15,908 bases of DNA, from the NCBI GenBank assembly GCA_031383555.1, contig JANMZR010000215.1, positions 1 to 15,908 on the forward strand, written 5' to 3'. This DNA comes from JANMZR01 sp031383555 (lineage in GTDB: Bacteria > Bacteroidota > Bacteroidia > Cytophagales > Spirosomataceae). Both the position numbers and the translations under genes were made by a program. Below the pieces are notes generated by a model. It did not search any database. It saw nothing but the letters and a program-made list of their open reading frames with translations, and was not told the DNA's origin. How positions within the stretch are numbered: position 1 is the stretch's first letter; every line of letters starts with the position of its first letter. Shown piece after piece: positions 1-7,104 of the stretch.

Positions 1-312
1 CGTGAGTTGGCCATTGGAGACGAAAGTGAGATAAAAATCCAAAAAAGGGTAACAGATTTTCCACATATAATTGAGCCTTTCGATTTGGGCGAAGTGAGCT
101 TTCATTCTGGTTGGGTATTCCATCGGGCTGGTGCCAATCAAACCGATAAAATGCGCAAAGTAATGACCATAATTTATATGGATAAAGACATGATTTTGAA
201 AGAACCAGAAAATGAAAACCAAGTGAAAGATTGGGAAGTATGGTGCCCTGGGGCAAAAGTAGGGGAAATTATTGATACTGAATTAAATCCAATTTCTTAT
301 CAAAATGATTAA
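1..312 (+). CDS. Phytanoyl-CoA dioxygenase family protein, 3' part only
   Basis: The reading frame is open from the left edge, so the true start lies outside the window and only about the last 103 codons are visible. The visible part matches the C-terminal half of the jelly-roll of Fe(II)/2-oxoglutarate oxygenases of the PhyH type: a segment GWVFHRAGANQTDKMR in which the His would be the distal iron ligand and the Arg about ten residues later would bind 2-oxoglutarate, followed by a hydrophobic strand and a short tail. The HxD iron-binding pair should lie upstream and is not visible. Family members hydroxylate diverse small molecules, so the substrate cannot be named. The stop overlaps the start of the next gene by 8 bp, implying co-transcription and probably translational coupling with the dehydrogenase. 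A TTG at position 7 is in frame but internal and should not be taken as the start. Confidence 0.8.
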   Translation, partial: RELAIGDESEIKIQKRVTDFPHIIEPFDLGEVSFHSGWVFHRAGANQTDKMRKVMTIIYMDKDMILKEPENENQVKDWEVWCPGAKVGEIIDTELNPISYQND

Positions 313-1411
313 ATGCAAAGCCGCAATTGCCGACGGAAGAGGAAATTTTTCAATCCAACAAATCGAAATATCCGAACCAAAAGGTGATGAAGTTTTGGTG
401 AAAATAAAAGCGGCGGGTATTTGCCATACCGACTGGGACTCTCAAAATTGGAGCAAACAACTAATAATGGGGCATGAGGGCGCTGGAGAAGTTGTTCAGA
501 TTGGTGATCAAGTAAAATCAATCAATATCGGGAACAAAGTAATGCTCAACTGGGCAATACCTTGCTACGATTGTTTTCAATGTAATTTGGGAAATGAGCA
601 TATTTGCGAAATAAACTCAGCGGTAACTGCTGGCAATAAAATTGCAGGAGGCCATGCCCGAATCGAGACAACTCTATTAAATGGAAAACCTATTGAACGA
701 GCTTTTAGCCTCGGTACTATGGCCGAATATGTAGTAGTTCGTGAGGCAGCATGCACTAAAATAGAAGTTGACATACCCTTTTCTTCGGCAGCTATCGTAG
801 GTTGTGGAGTAATGACTGGCTATGGGTCCGTCGTAAATGCGGCAAAAGTTAAAGTAGGTACTTCGGTGGTGGTTTTGGGCACTGGTGGCGTTGGTCTCAA
901 TGTAATTCAAGGAGCAAGAATTGCAGGTGCAGCTAAAATAATTGCCATTGACATCAATCCAACTCGACTTGAAATGGCTAAAGAATATGGGGCAACTCAT
1001 ACCTTACTAGCTGATAAACAAGATATTGGCTTATTAAATGCAGCCGAATCAGTGAAAAAACTAACTGAAGGTCGTGGAGCTGATTATGCTTTTGAATGCA
1101 CCGCCATTCCTGAATTAGGAGCAGCTCCATTGGCGATGATTCGCAATGCTGGAATGGCCATTCAGGTAAGTGGAATTGAGCAAGAAATTACTATTGACAT
1201 GAATTTATTCGAATGGGATAAAGTTTATATCAACCCACTTTATGGAAAATGCCGACCAAAAATAGACTTCCTTATTTTGCAAAAATTATATCAATCGGGC
1301 GAATTGATTTTAGATAAAATGGTAACTAAAACTTATTCCTTGGAAAATTTATCAGAAGCTTTTACAGATATGCATGCTGGGAAAAATGCCAAGGGAGTAA
1401 TTGTTTTTTAA
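305..1411 (+). CDS. Zinc-dependent alcohol dehydrogenase (MDR family, class III-like)
   Basis: A 368-residue medium-chain dehydrogenase, the usual length for the family. Catalytic zinc ligands are visible as Cys40 (GICHTD), His57-Glu58 (GHEGAGEV) and Cys167 (GCGVMTGYG). The structural zinc lobe has Cys87, Cys90, Cys93 and Cys101 with the standard Cx2Cx2Cx7C spacing. The Rossmann loop GTGGVG is at residues 192-197, and an acidic Asp216 ends the second beta strand, which favours NAD over NADP. The enzyme should interconvert a primary or secondary alcohol and its carbonyl in the cytoplasm. The ATG at 305 lies inside the end of the dioxygenase gene (8 bp overlap). An esterase-D-type gene follows 41 bp later; class III dehydrogenases and esterase D (S-formylglutathione hydrolase) are partners in formaldehyde detoxification, but here the dioxygenase and sugar-enzyme neighbours fit a dedicated catabolic pathway better. 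The substrate is unknown. Confidence 0.9.
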   Translation: MIKCKAAIADGRGNFSIQQIEISEPKGDEVLVKIKAAGICHTDWDSQNWSKQLIMGHEGAGEVVQIGDQVKSINIGNKVMLNWAIPCYDCFQCNLGNEHICEINSAVTAGNKIAGGHARIETTLLNGKPIERAFSLGTMAEYVVVREAACTKIEVDIPFSSAAIVGCGVMTGYGSVVNAAKVKVGTSVVVLGTGGVGLNVIQGARIAGAAKIIAIDINPTRLEMAKEYGATHTLLADKQDIGLLNAAESVKKLTEGRGADYAFECTAIPELGAAPLAMIRNAGMAIQVSGIEQEITIDMNLFEWDKVYINPLYGKCRPKIDFLILQKLYQSGELILDKMVTKTYSLENLSEAFTDMHAGKNAKGVIVF

Positions 1412-1420
1412 ATTTATTTC

Positions 1421-1448
1421 AAACCTTATAGGTTTAATACATTAAACC
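1421..1448. promoter_or_regulatory. Two overlapping, mutually exclusive inverted repeats before the esterase gene
   Basis: AAACCT (1421-1426) and AGGTTT (1430-1435) form a perfect 6-bp stem with a 3-nt loop. The second arm is reused in a perfect 8-bp inverted repeat, GGTTTAAT (1431-1438) with ATTAAACC (1441-1448) around AC. Only one of the two can form at a time in RNA. The second ends 4 nt before the esterase ATG and could mask translation initiation; as DNA it could be an operator. No U-tract follows, so it is not a normal terminator. The function is inferred from symmetry only. Confidence 0.4.
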
Positions 1449-1452
1449 CAAA

Positions 1453-2232
1453 ATGAATACATTCTTAACAACAGAAACAGCTGGTTTTCAAGGCTTTGAA
1501 TTTATTACTGTAAAAAGTAATGCTTTAAAAAAACGAGCCGATATCACCATTTTTAAGCCAAAAGGTTATACGGAATTTGCTAGTGTTGTTATACTTCTTC
1601 ATGGAGTATACGGCAGCCATTGGGCCTGGTCAGTCAAAGGAAATGTGCACCAAACAACTCAAAAATTAGTTGATGAAAAACAAATAAAACCAATGATTTT
1701 AGTAATGCCATCCGATGGACTTTTTGGAGATGGATCAGGCTATTTACCTCATAAAACCGAAAATTATGAAACATGGATTGTGGAAGATGTTATTCAGGTG
1801 GTTAGAGAGCAAATTCCTGAAATCAATAATAAAACACCCATTTTCATCACAGGTTTATCAATGGGCGGTTATGGTGCTATGCGTTTAGCGGCTAAATATC
1901 CTGAAAAATTCGCTGCTTTTTCTGGGCTTTCCTCCATTACTGACTTTAACCAAATGGCATTATTCGTGTCTGATATTGAAGATTTAAAGAATAAAGTTCT
2001 ATCTGAAGATTCTGTTTTGGAATGGATGATAAAAAATAAAGAATACCTCCCTCCTTTTCGGTTTGACTGTGGCAAAGATGATATATTAATTGAACATAAC
2101 CGCCTTTTGCACAATGAGTTAATAGCAAATAATATTCACCATATTTATGAAGAATTTGAAGGGGCGCATTCTTGGGAATATTGGTCTGAACATATTACCA
2201 AAAGCCTACTTTTTTTTAATAAATTTTGTTAA
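1453..2232 (+). CDS. Alpha/beta hydrolase, esterase D / putative esterase family
   Basis: A 259-residue alpha/beta hydrolase of the esterase-D type. The nucleophile elbow GLSMGGYG puts the catalytic Ser at 136. The segment CGKDDILIEHNRL (residues 206-218) carries the acid residue (Asp209 or Asp210), and GAHSWEYW gives His239. The oxyanion-hole strand LLHGVYGSHWAW is near residues 48-60. The closest described relatives are tributyrin and carbohydrate acetyl or feruloyl esterases and S-formylglutathione hydrolase. No signal peptide is visible, so it is probably cytoplasmic and acts on a small ester. It lies 41 bp after the dehydrogenase and 105 bp before the isomerase gene. The start at 1453 follows an A-rich leader with no clear Shine-Dalgarno sequence, as usual in this phylum. 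Confidence 0.87.
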   Translation: MNTFLTTETAGFQGFEFITVKSNALKKRADITIFKPKGYTEFASVVILLHGVYGSHWAWSVKGNVHQTTQKLVDEKQIKPMILVMPSDGLFGDGSGYLPHKTENYETWIVEDVIQVVREQIPEINNKTPIFITGLSMGGYGAMRLAAKYPEKFAAFSGLSSITDFNQMALFVSDIEDLKNKVLSEDSVLEWMIKNKEYLPPFRFDCGKDDILIEHNRLLHNELIANNIHHIYEEFEGAHSWEYWSEHITKSLLFFNKFC

Positions 2233-2260
2233 ACATTTTATATAAAAAGATAAGCCATAA

Positions 2261-2290
2261 TTGAAATTAAAATACTTTGTCCTAATATTG
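2261..2290 (+). promoter_or_regulatory. Candidate Bacteroidota-type promoter for the isomerase / MocA-like pair
   Basis: TTG at 2261-2263 is followed after exactly 19 nt by TAATATTG at 2283-2290. This matches the TTG-N19-TAnnTTTG consensus of Bacteroidota housekeeping promoters with one mismatch in the -7 box. Transcription would start near 2297, leaving a leader of about 40 nt before the ATG at 2338. The 105-bp gap, the longest in this gene block, agrees with an internal promoter. Confidence 0.4.
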
Positions 2291-2337
2291 CAATTCAATT
2301 TTTTTGAAAAAACCAGACTAAACCTGCAAACCAAAAT

Positions 2338-3168
2338 ATGAAATATTATATGAACCTCCTTTTATGGGGTGTAGATATGGACGAAAGTCTTTTTCCAGTT
2401 TTAGAACAAATAAAAGAAATTGGATTTGATGGAGTAGAGGTGCCAATTTTCAACACCAATCCAGAGCAATGGTATGCCTGGCGCAAAAAATTAGACCAAC
2501 TGGGTTTAGAACGAGTTTGCGATACTTTTTGTGGAGCAGAAACCGACTTAACCAGCCCAAATTTTGAGGTTAGATCAGCCGGACTAAAATTCCTAAAAGA
2601 ATGTATTGACTGTGCTGTAATATTGGGTTCTGATAAATTGAATGGACCATTTCATGGAGGCTTGGGTATTTTCACGGGTAAACCCGCCACCACAGAACAA
2701 TGGTATTGGGCGGTTGAAGCCATTCAAGATTTAGCAGAATATGCTGATAGTTTAGGTATTACCTTATGCCTCGAATACCTAAACCGATTTGAGTTATTAA
2801 TTACCAGTTGTATCGACGAATTAAATCATTTTGTTGATGAGGTAAATCGCCCCAATGTGAAGATTATGTTTGATACATTCCATGCCAATATTGAGGAAAA
2901 AAATGTAGGTGATGCCATCAGAAAAGCTGGTGATCGTATAGACTTTATTCAATTATCGGAGAATGACCGAAGCACTCCAGGCAAAGGAAATGTGGACTGG
3001 ACTTCAGCCTTTCAAGCCATCAAAGACATTGATTATCAAGGAGTTTTATCAATTGAAGCATTTGGCCCCAAACTTCCAGCGGCTAATATTTGGCGGAAAA
3101 TGTACGATAGCGAAGGGCAATTGATGTGGGAAGGGCTGGAATTTATAAAACAAAAAAAAGCCCCCTAA
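2338..3168 (+). CDS. Sugar isomerase/epimerase, AP-endonuclease-2-like TIM barrel
   Basis: A 276-residue protein of the xylose-isomerase-like TIM-barrel family (PF01261 type), resembling D-psicose/D-tagatose 3-epimerases and hydroxypyruvate isomerases. Predicted divalent-metal ligands are Glu146 (LEYLNRFE), Asp179 (FDTFHANIEE, followed by His182) and Glu240 (SIEAFG). The fourth ligand, His in the ketose 3-epimerases, aligns with Gln205 in FIQLSENDR, as in the hydroxypyruvate-isomerase branch. Arg211 and the PGKG loop are kept. It would isomerise or epimerise a ketose, keto-sugar or similar polyol product in the cytoplasm. The next gene encodes a Gfo/Idh/MocA-fold protein, a pairing seen in inositol and 3-keto-sugar pathways. 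The last three codons and stop (KAP-stop) lie at and inside a GC-rich repeat, so the native C terminus may have been replaced. Confidence 0.85.
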   Translation: MKYYMNLLLWGVDMDESLFPVLEQIKEIGFDGVEVPIFNTNPEQWYAWRKKLDQLGLERVCDTFCGAETDLTSPNFEVRSAGLKFLKECIDCAVILGSDKLNGPFHGGLGIFTGKPATTEQWYWAVEAIQDLAEYADSLGITLCLEYLNRFELLITSCIDELNHFVDEVNRPNVKIMFDTFHANIEEKNVGDAIRKAGDRIDFIQLSENDRSTPGKGNVDWTSAFQAIKDIDYQGVLSIEAFGPKLPAANIWRKMYDSEGQLMWEGLEFIKQKKAP

Positions 3169-3180
3169 CCCTCGAAAGGG
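3160..3180. repeat. GC-rich palindromic repeat unit, copy A
   Basis: A sharply GC-rich stretch in AT-rich surroundings. CCCT (3169-3172) and AGGG (3177-3180) form a small stem around CGAA, preceded by a C-tract and TAA. The TAA at 3166-3168 is the stop of the isomerase gene. Its reverse complement resembles copy B at 3285-3310 (shared CCCT, then GAGGG, then AGGG blocks), so the two form an inverted pair. Units of this look are common as dispersed intergenic repeats in Bacteroidota genomes; that statement is from general knowledge, not from this window. Confidence 0.5.
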
Positions 3181-3246
3181 AAATAAAAAAATGTAAAATA
3201 TAAAACAGATAAATAATAAATGTAAAAGTTTTATTTCTTAAAAAAT

Positions 3247-4419
3247 ATGAATACACAAGAAAATCCAAAAAGCCAACCAAATACGCTCCCTCTGAGGGAA
3301 GGAGGGCTGGTCAATATCAATATCGCCATCATTGGCCTAGGCTTTGGAGCCGAATTTATTCCCATTTATAAGCGGCACCCCAATGCAAATATGTATGCAA
3401 TTTGCCAGCGTAATGTGGAAAATTTGAACAAAATCGGCGATGAATTTGGGATAGATGTACGCTATTCAGATTATGATGAATTGTTAAAAGACCCCAATAT
3501 TGATGCGGTACATATTAATAGTCCTATTCCCAATCATGCTGAGCAGTCGTTAAAAGCACTTTATGCAGGCAAACATGTGGCTTGCACAGTGCCAATGGCA
3601 ACCTCAGTAGACGACTGTAAAGCGATTGTGGAAGCTGTACGAAAAACGGGCAAAAAGTACATGATGATGGAAACTGTTGTTTACGCAAGAGAGTTTTTAT
3701 TTGTAAAAGAAATGTATGAAAAAGGTGAGCTAGGCAAAGTGCAATTTCTGAAAGCGAGCCACCAACAAGATATGGAAGGCTGGCCCGATTATTGGCCGGG
3801 TTTGCCACCCATGCATTATGCAACACATTGTGTGGGGCCGGTAGCAGGTTTATTGAAGTTGGAAGCCGAATATGTTTCTTGCTTTGGCTCAGGAACAATT
3901 TCTGAGGATTTAGCCAAAATTCATAACTCACCTTTCGCTATTGAATCTGCCCATATTAAATTCAAAAACAGCGACTTATCTGCTTATGTTTATCGTTCAT
4001 TGTTTGATGTGGCACGTCAATACAGAGAAAGCTTTGAAGTATACGGCAGCAAAAAATCTTTTGAATGGCCGTTGATTGAGGGGGAGCCTTGTGTAATTCA
4101 TACGGCTAAAAAGCCAGAGCCAGAAATTCCAGAAAAAGTTGAAACACCGGACTATGCGCACTATTTACCTGCTGAAATACAAAGTTTTACGGGAAGAGGT
4201 GTATACGATGCGAGTGAACATACTCACCTAAGCTTTGCCCAAGGTGGCGGCCATGGAGGCTCACACCCACACTTAGCACACGAGTTTGTTTCAGCCTTAA
4301 TTGAAGACCGTGAGCCTTTCCCCAACGCCTCACAATCAGCCAATTGGACATCAGTGGGTATATTGGCGCATGAAAGTGCATTGCAAGGAGGGGAAAGGAT
4401 TTGGTTGCCGGAGTTTTAG
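3247..4419 (+). CDS. Gfo/Idh/MocA-fold oxidoreductase lacking the EKP lysine
   Basis: A 390-residue protein with an N-terminal Rossmann fold (GLGFG at residues 30-34, preceded by INIAII) and the C-terminal alpha/beta domain of the Gfo/Idh/MocA family. Family members oxidise or reduce sugars, inositols or sugar derivatives with tightly bound NAD(P). The usual Glu-Lys-Pro motif, whose Lys is catalytic in many members, is here Thr114-Val115-Pro116 (HVACTVPMA). His residues in MHYATHCVGP and a Gly/His-rich segment GGGHGGSHPH near the C terminus may form an alternative active site. The first 22 residues precede the normal family start, and residues 13-22 (TLPLREGGLV) are encoded by a repeat element. 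No in-frame ATG exists between 3247 and the Rossmann core, so this start is kept. It lies 78 bp after the isomerase gene and probably shares its transcript. The substrate is unknown. Confidence 0.85.
   Translation: MNTQENPKSQPNTLPLREGGLVNINIAIIGLGFGAEFIPIYKRHPNANMYAICQRNVENLNKIGDEFGIDVRYSDYDELLKDPNIDAVHINSPIPNHAEQSLKALYAGKHVACTVPMATSVDDCKAIVEAVRKTGKKYMMMETVVYAREFLFVKEMYEKGELGKVQFLKASHQQDMEGWPDYWPGLPPMHYATHCVGPVAGLLKLEAEYVSCFGSGTISEDLAKIHNSPFAIESAHIKFKNSDLSAYVYRSLFDVARQYRESFEVYGSKKSFEWPLIEGEPCVIHTAKKPEPEIPEKVETPDYAHYLPAEIQSFTGRGVYDASEHTHLSFAQGGGHGGSHPHLAHEFVSALIEDREPFPNASQSANWTSVGILAHESALQGGERIWLPEF
3285..3310. repeat. GC-rich palindromic repeat unit, copy B, inside the coding sequence
   Basis: TCCCT (3287-3291) and AGGGA (3295-3299) form a 5-bp stem around CTG, followed by a GGAGGGCTGG tail. 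It is in inverted orientation to copy A at 3160-3180. It is read in frame and gives the Leu-Pro-Leu-Arg-Glu-Gly-Gly part of the MocA-like N-terminal extension. This looks like insertion of a mobile repeat into the 5' end of a gene without breaking the frame. Confidence 0.5.
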
Positions 4420-4443
4420 TGGTTCTATGTTGAGAGAAATTGC

Positions 4444-4469
4444 TATTTTCTTATTTATTTAGGAAAATA
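4444..4469 (+). terminator. Weak AT-rich hairpin after the MocA-like gene
   Basis: TATTTTC (4444-4450) and GAAAATA (4463-4469) form a 7-bp stem with a 12-nt loop, 25 bp after the stop at 4419. The stem is AT-rich and no clear T-tract follows, so this may only be a chance inverted repeat. It sits where the catabolic block ends and the restriction-modification gene begins. Confidence 0.22.
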
Positions 4470-4515
4470 AATGATAATTATTGCTCATTACCTATTTTTA
4501 TGAAACTATGAATCC

Positions 4516-7002
4516 ATGCGTACTTACTTATTGTACAATGAAGCACTGGTAAAATACTATAAACAAAGAATGAAGTATAAAAATATACGAGAAGAAGAAC
4601 TAAAAAACAAGGTTGGTGCAGACTGGTTCAAAGCGTTTGATACCACAGAAATTTTAGGAAATATAGATTTTACAGTTTTCCCAAAGCAAGACAGCTTTTT
4701 TGGTCGGACACCTTTACTTTGGGCAGAAGCAAAAACTGGCGACTTTGATGTTACAACAATGTTTGTGCAATTGGTACTTACAATTGGCAAAGCTAGAACT
4801 TTTGACAAAACATTACCACCTGCATTTCTTGGAGCTTTTGACTTTAAAAAAATTGCTTTTGTTTCATATATTAGTATTCAAGACTTTTTCTACTTAAACG
4901 ACTTTAATTGGAACGTAACACCAAGCAACCACGAAACCAAAGAATTTAAACTAATTAAAGAACGTATTGAAGCAACTTTAAAAACAAAAACATACGTATA
5001 CGATTATCAAAAAGACGAAAAAGACCTAAAAACATTTATTACAAGCAACATTGCAAAAGCAACAGAAACAAGCAAAATTAAAATTGATAAAAATAACTTT
5101 ATTCCTATTTATTTGCGTTGGCTTGAAATAGTAAAACCAAATATTGATGTAAACTGGGACGACTTAAAAAAAGCAAGTATTTTAGACAGTGATTTTTATT
5201 TAGCTGACCTTTTTGTAGATGATAAAGACACTCAAAAAATTGATGATGATTTAACTATTCGAGATAGTTTATTTATTGTTTTCCAAAATCAAGGTTACAA
5301 AATTGCCAAGGAAAACATAAAACAAATGTTTGACGCAACCATTAATCTTAAAAACAAAGAAACCTATTCACAATTTTGGAAACGTTATAAAAGACCACCT
5401 CTAAAACAATTTCAAGATTACATAATTGAAAGAAGAGACTTACTTGTACCACAAGATATTAGAGAACGAAAAGGAGCATTTTTTACACCTCGTATATGGG
5501 TTGATTTATCGCAAAAATACTTGACCGATTATTTAGGCGAAAACTGGCAAGACGATTATTATATTTGGGACTGTGCCGCTGGTACAGGCAATCTTTTGGC
5601 AGGTTTAACCAACAAATACAATATTTATGCAAGTACGCTTGACCAAGCCGATGTAAAAGTAATGCACGAAAGAATTGAACACGGTGCTAACTTGTTAGAA
5701 AAACATGTTTTTCAATTTGACTTTTTGAATGACGATTTTAATAAACTTCCACAAGGGTTGCAGGAAATTATAAATGACCAAAACAAACGTAAGAAACTAA
5801 TCATTTATATAAATCCACCATATGCAGAAGCAGGAACTGGGTTAGGAAAATTACACAAAAAAGATATTACATTAAATTTTAAAATTAATGAAACCTTCAA
5901 ACCAACAATTGGCAACGCTGTAAATGAAATATTCGCATTATTTATGGCTATTATTTATGAAAAAATGGAAGGTGTAATATTGGGGCAGTTTTCAAAATTG
6001 AAATTTGTAAATGGTTCAAATTTCAAAAAATTTAAAGAATATTTTTTGGCGAAATATGTAAGTGGGTTTGTAGTCCCTGCTGAAACCTTTGATAATGTAA
6101 AAGGAAAATTTCCTATTGGGTTTACTATTTGGGATACTAATCACAATAATAAAATAGAAGTCGTAAAGACAGATATTTACAATGATTTTAGTGAATTTTT
6201 AGGGTTTAAAAATTTTTATGGCAATTTACCCAAAGGCATAAATCAATGGATTACTAACTATCAAAATAAAAACAAACTACAAATTGGATTTTTAGATTGT
6301 TCAACTCCTGACTTTCAAAATCAAAATTATGTTTTTATTGATAATATCGAAAATGATAAAAATGACCATAGGTTTCATTTGTATTTTACAATAGATAATT
6401 TATTAATTGGGGCAGTTTATTTTGCTGTACGCCATAGTATCGAAGCTACTTGGCTTAATGACAGAGACCAATTTTCTTACCCAAATCCGGGTTGGGGTAA
6501 TGATACTGAATTTCAAAATGACTGTTTAGCTTTTTGTCTTTTCAATGGACAAAACAGAATTTCTGTAACCGAAGGTACTAACCATTGGATACCATTTACA
6601 GAACAAGAAGTTAATGCAAAAGAAAAGTTTGCCAGTAATTTTATGACTGATTTTATAAAAGGCAAAATAGTGCCTGAGGTAGAAGTAGATTTGTTTGTCG
6701 TAAATGAGCCTAAATCTCAGTATCAAGTACCTCTCAAATTTTCAAACGAAGCAACAGAAGTTTTCGATGCAGGACGTGAATTGTGGAAATATTATCATTC
6801 ACAAAAGGACATTAATGTAAATGCAAGTTTTTACGATATAAGAGAATACTTTCAAGGTAGAAACGAAAAAACAGGCAGAATGAATAACAAAAGTAACGAC
6901 GAAAAATACACAACACTAATTGCTGAACTTCGAGAAAAACTAAATTTACTTGCTGATAAAATAAAACCGAAAATTTACGAATACGAATTTTTGAAAGACT
7001 AA
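4516..7002 (+). CDS. Type IIG-like restriction-modification protein (fused nuclease and N6-adenine methyltransferase)
   Basis: An 828-residue protein combining both restriction-modification activities. The N terminus has a PD-(D/E)XK-like pattern: Asp51 in GNIDFTVFP and Glu71-Ala-Lys73 in LLWAEAK. Residues about 200-310 are helical and charged, like the linker of single-chain enzymes. The methyltransferase follows with motif X-like GAFFTPRIW (residues 320-328), the SAM-binding motif I DCAAGTGNLL (352-361) and catalytic motif IV NPPY (433-436), typical of N6-adenine methylation in a gamma-type order. Residues about 490-828 match no motif I can name and probably hold target recognition. Such proteins methylate host sites and cleave unmethylated foreign DNA. 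The start is the first ATG after an in-frame TGA at 4501. It stands alone between metabolic genes with no specificity or antirestriction partner, which suggests acquisition as a single-gene cassette. Phage-defence use is inferred from the family. Confidence 0.82.
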   Translation: MRTYLLYNEALVKYYKQRMKYKNIREEELKNKVGADWFKAFDTTEILGNIDFTVFPKQDSFFGRTPLLWAEAKTGDFDVTTMFVQLVLTIGKARTFDKTLPPAFLGAFDFKKIAFVSYISIQDFFYLNDFNWNVTPSNHETKEFKLIKERIEATLKTKTYVYDYQKDEKDLKTFITSNIAKATETSKIKIDKNNFIPIYLRWLEIVKPNIDVNWDDLKKASILDSDFYLADLFVDDKDTQKIDDDLTIRDSLFIVFQNQGYKIAKENIKQMFDATINLKNKETYSQFWKRYKRPPLKQFQDYIIERRDLLVPQDIRERKGAFFTPRIWVDLSQKYLTDYLGENWQDDYYIWDCAAGTGNLLAGLTNKYNIYASTLDQADVKVMHERIEHGANLLEKHVFQFDFLNDDFNKLPQGLQEIINDQNKRKKLIIYINPPYAEAGTGLGKLHKKDITLNFKINETFKPTIGNAVNEIFALFMAIIYEKMEGVILGQFSKLKFVNGSNFKKFKEYFLAKYVSGFVVPAETFDNVKGKFPIGFTIWDTNHNNKIEVVKTDIYNDFSEFLGFKNFYGNLPKGINQWITNYQNKNKLQIGFLDCSTPDFQNQNYVFIDNIENDKNDHRFHLYFTIDNLLIGAVYFAVRHSIEATWLNDRDQFSYPNPGWGNDTEFQNDCLAFCLFNGQNRISVTEGTNHWIPFTEQEVNAKEKFASNFMTDFIKGKIVPEVEVDLFVVNEPKSQYQVPLKFSNEATEVFDAGRELWKYYHSQKDINVNASFYDIREYFQGRNEKTGRMNNKSNDEKYTTLIAELREKLNLLADKIKPKIYEYEFLKD

Positions 7003-7076
7003 AGGATATAAACATAAAAATTAGTACAAAATAAAAATTTAACAGCAAGTCTATATTTCTAAAACACCAAAAACAC

Positions 7077-7085
7077 TAAATTTGC
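7077..7085 (+). promoter_or_regulatory. Bacteroidota -7 box before the VOC gene
   Basis: TAAATTTGC matches the TAnnTTTG(C) -7 consensus perfectly, 19 nt upstream of the ATG at 7105. No clear TTG lies at the expected -33 position. It would start the transcript of the VOC and Old Yellow Enzyme genes just after the restriction-modification gene, with a very short leader. Confidence 0.45.
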
Positions 7086-7104
7086 AAAAATAAAAAACTT
7101 CAAA

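Noticed and set aside
677..1000. Minus-strand 107-codon open frame opposite the alcohol dehydrogenase gene.
   Set aside because: Antisense to conserved zinc- and NAD-binding sequence and without recognisable protein features.
305..2232. Dehydrogenase plus esterase read as a glutathione-dependent formaldehyde detoxification pair.
   Set aside because: The esterase lacks evidence for S-formylglutathione specificity, and the neighbouring dioxygenase and sugar enzymes suggest another pathway; kept only as an alternative.
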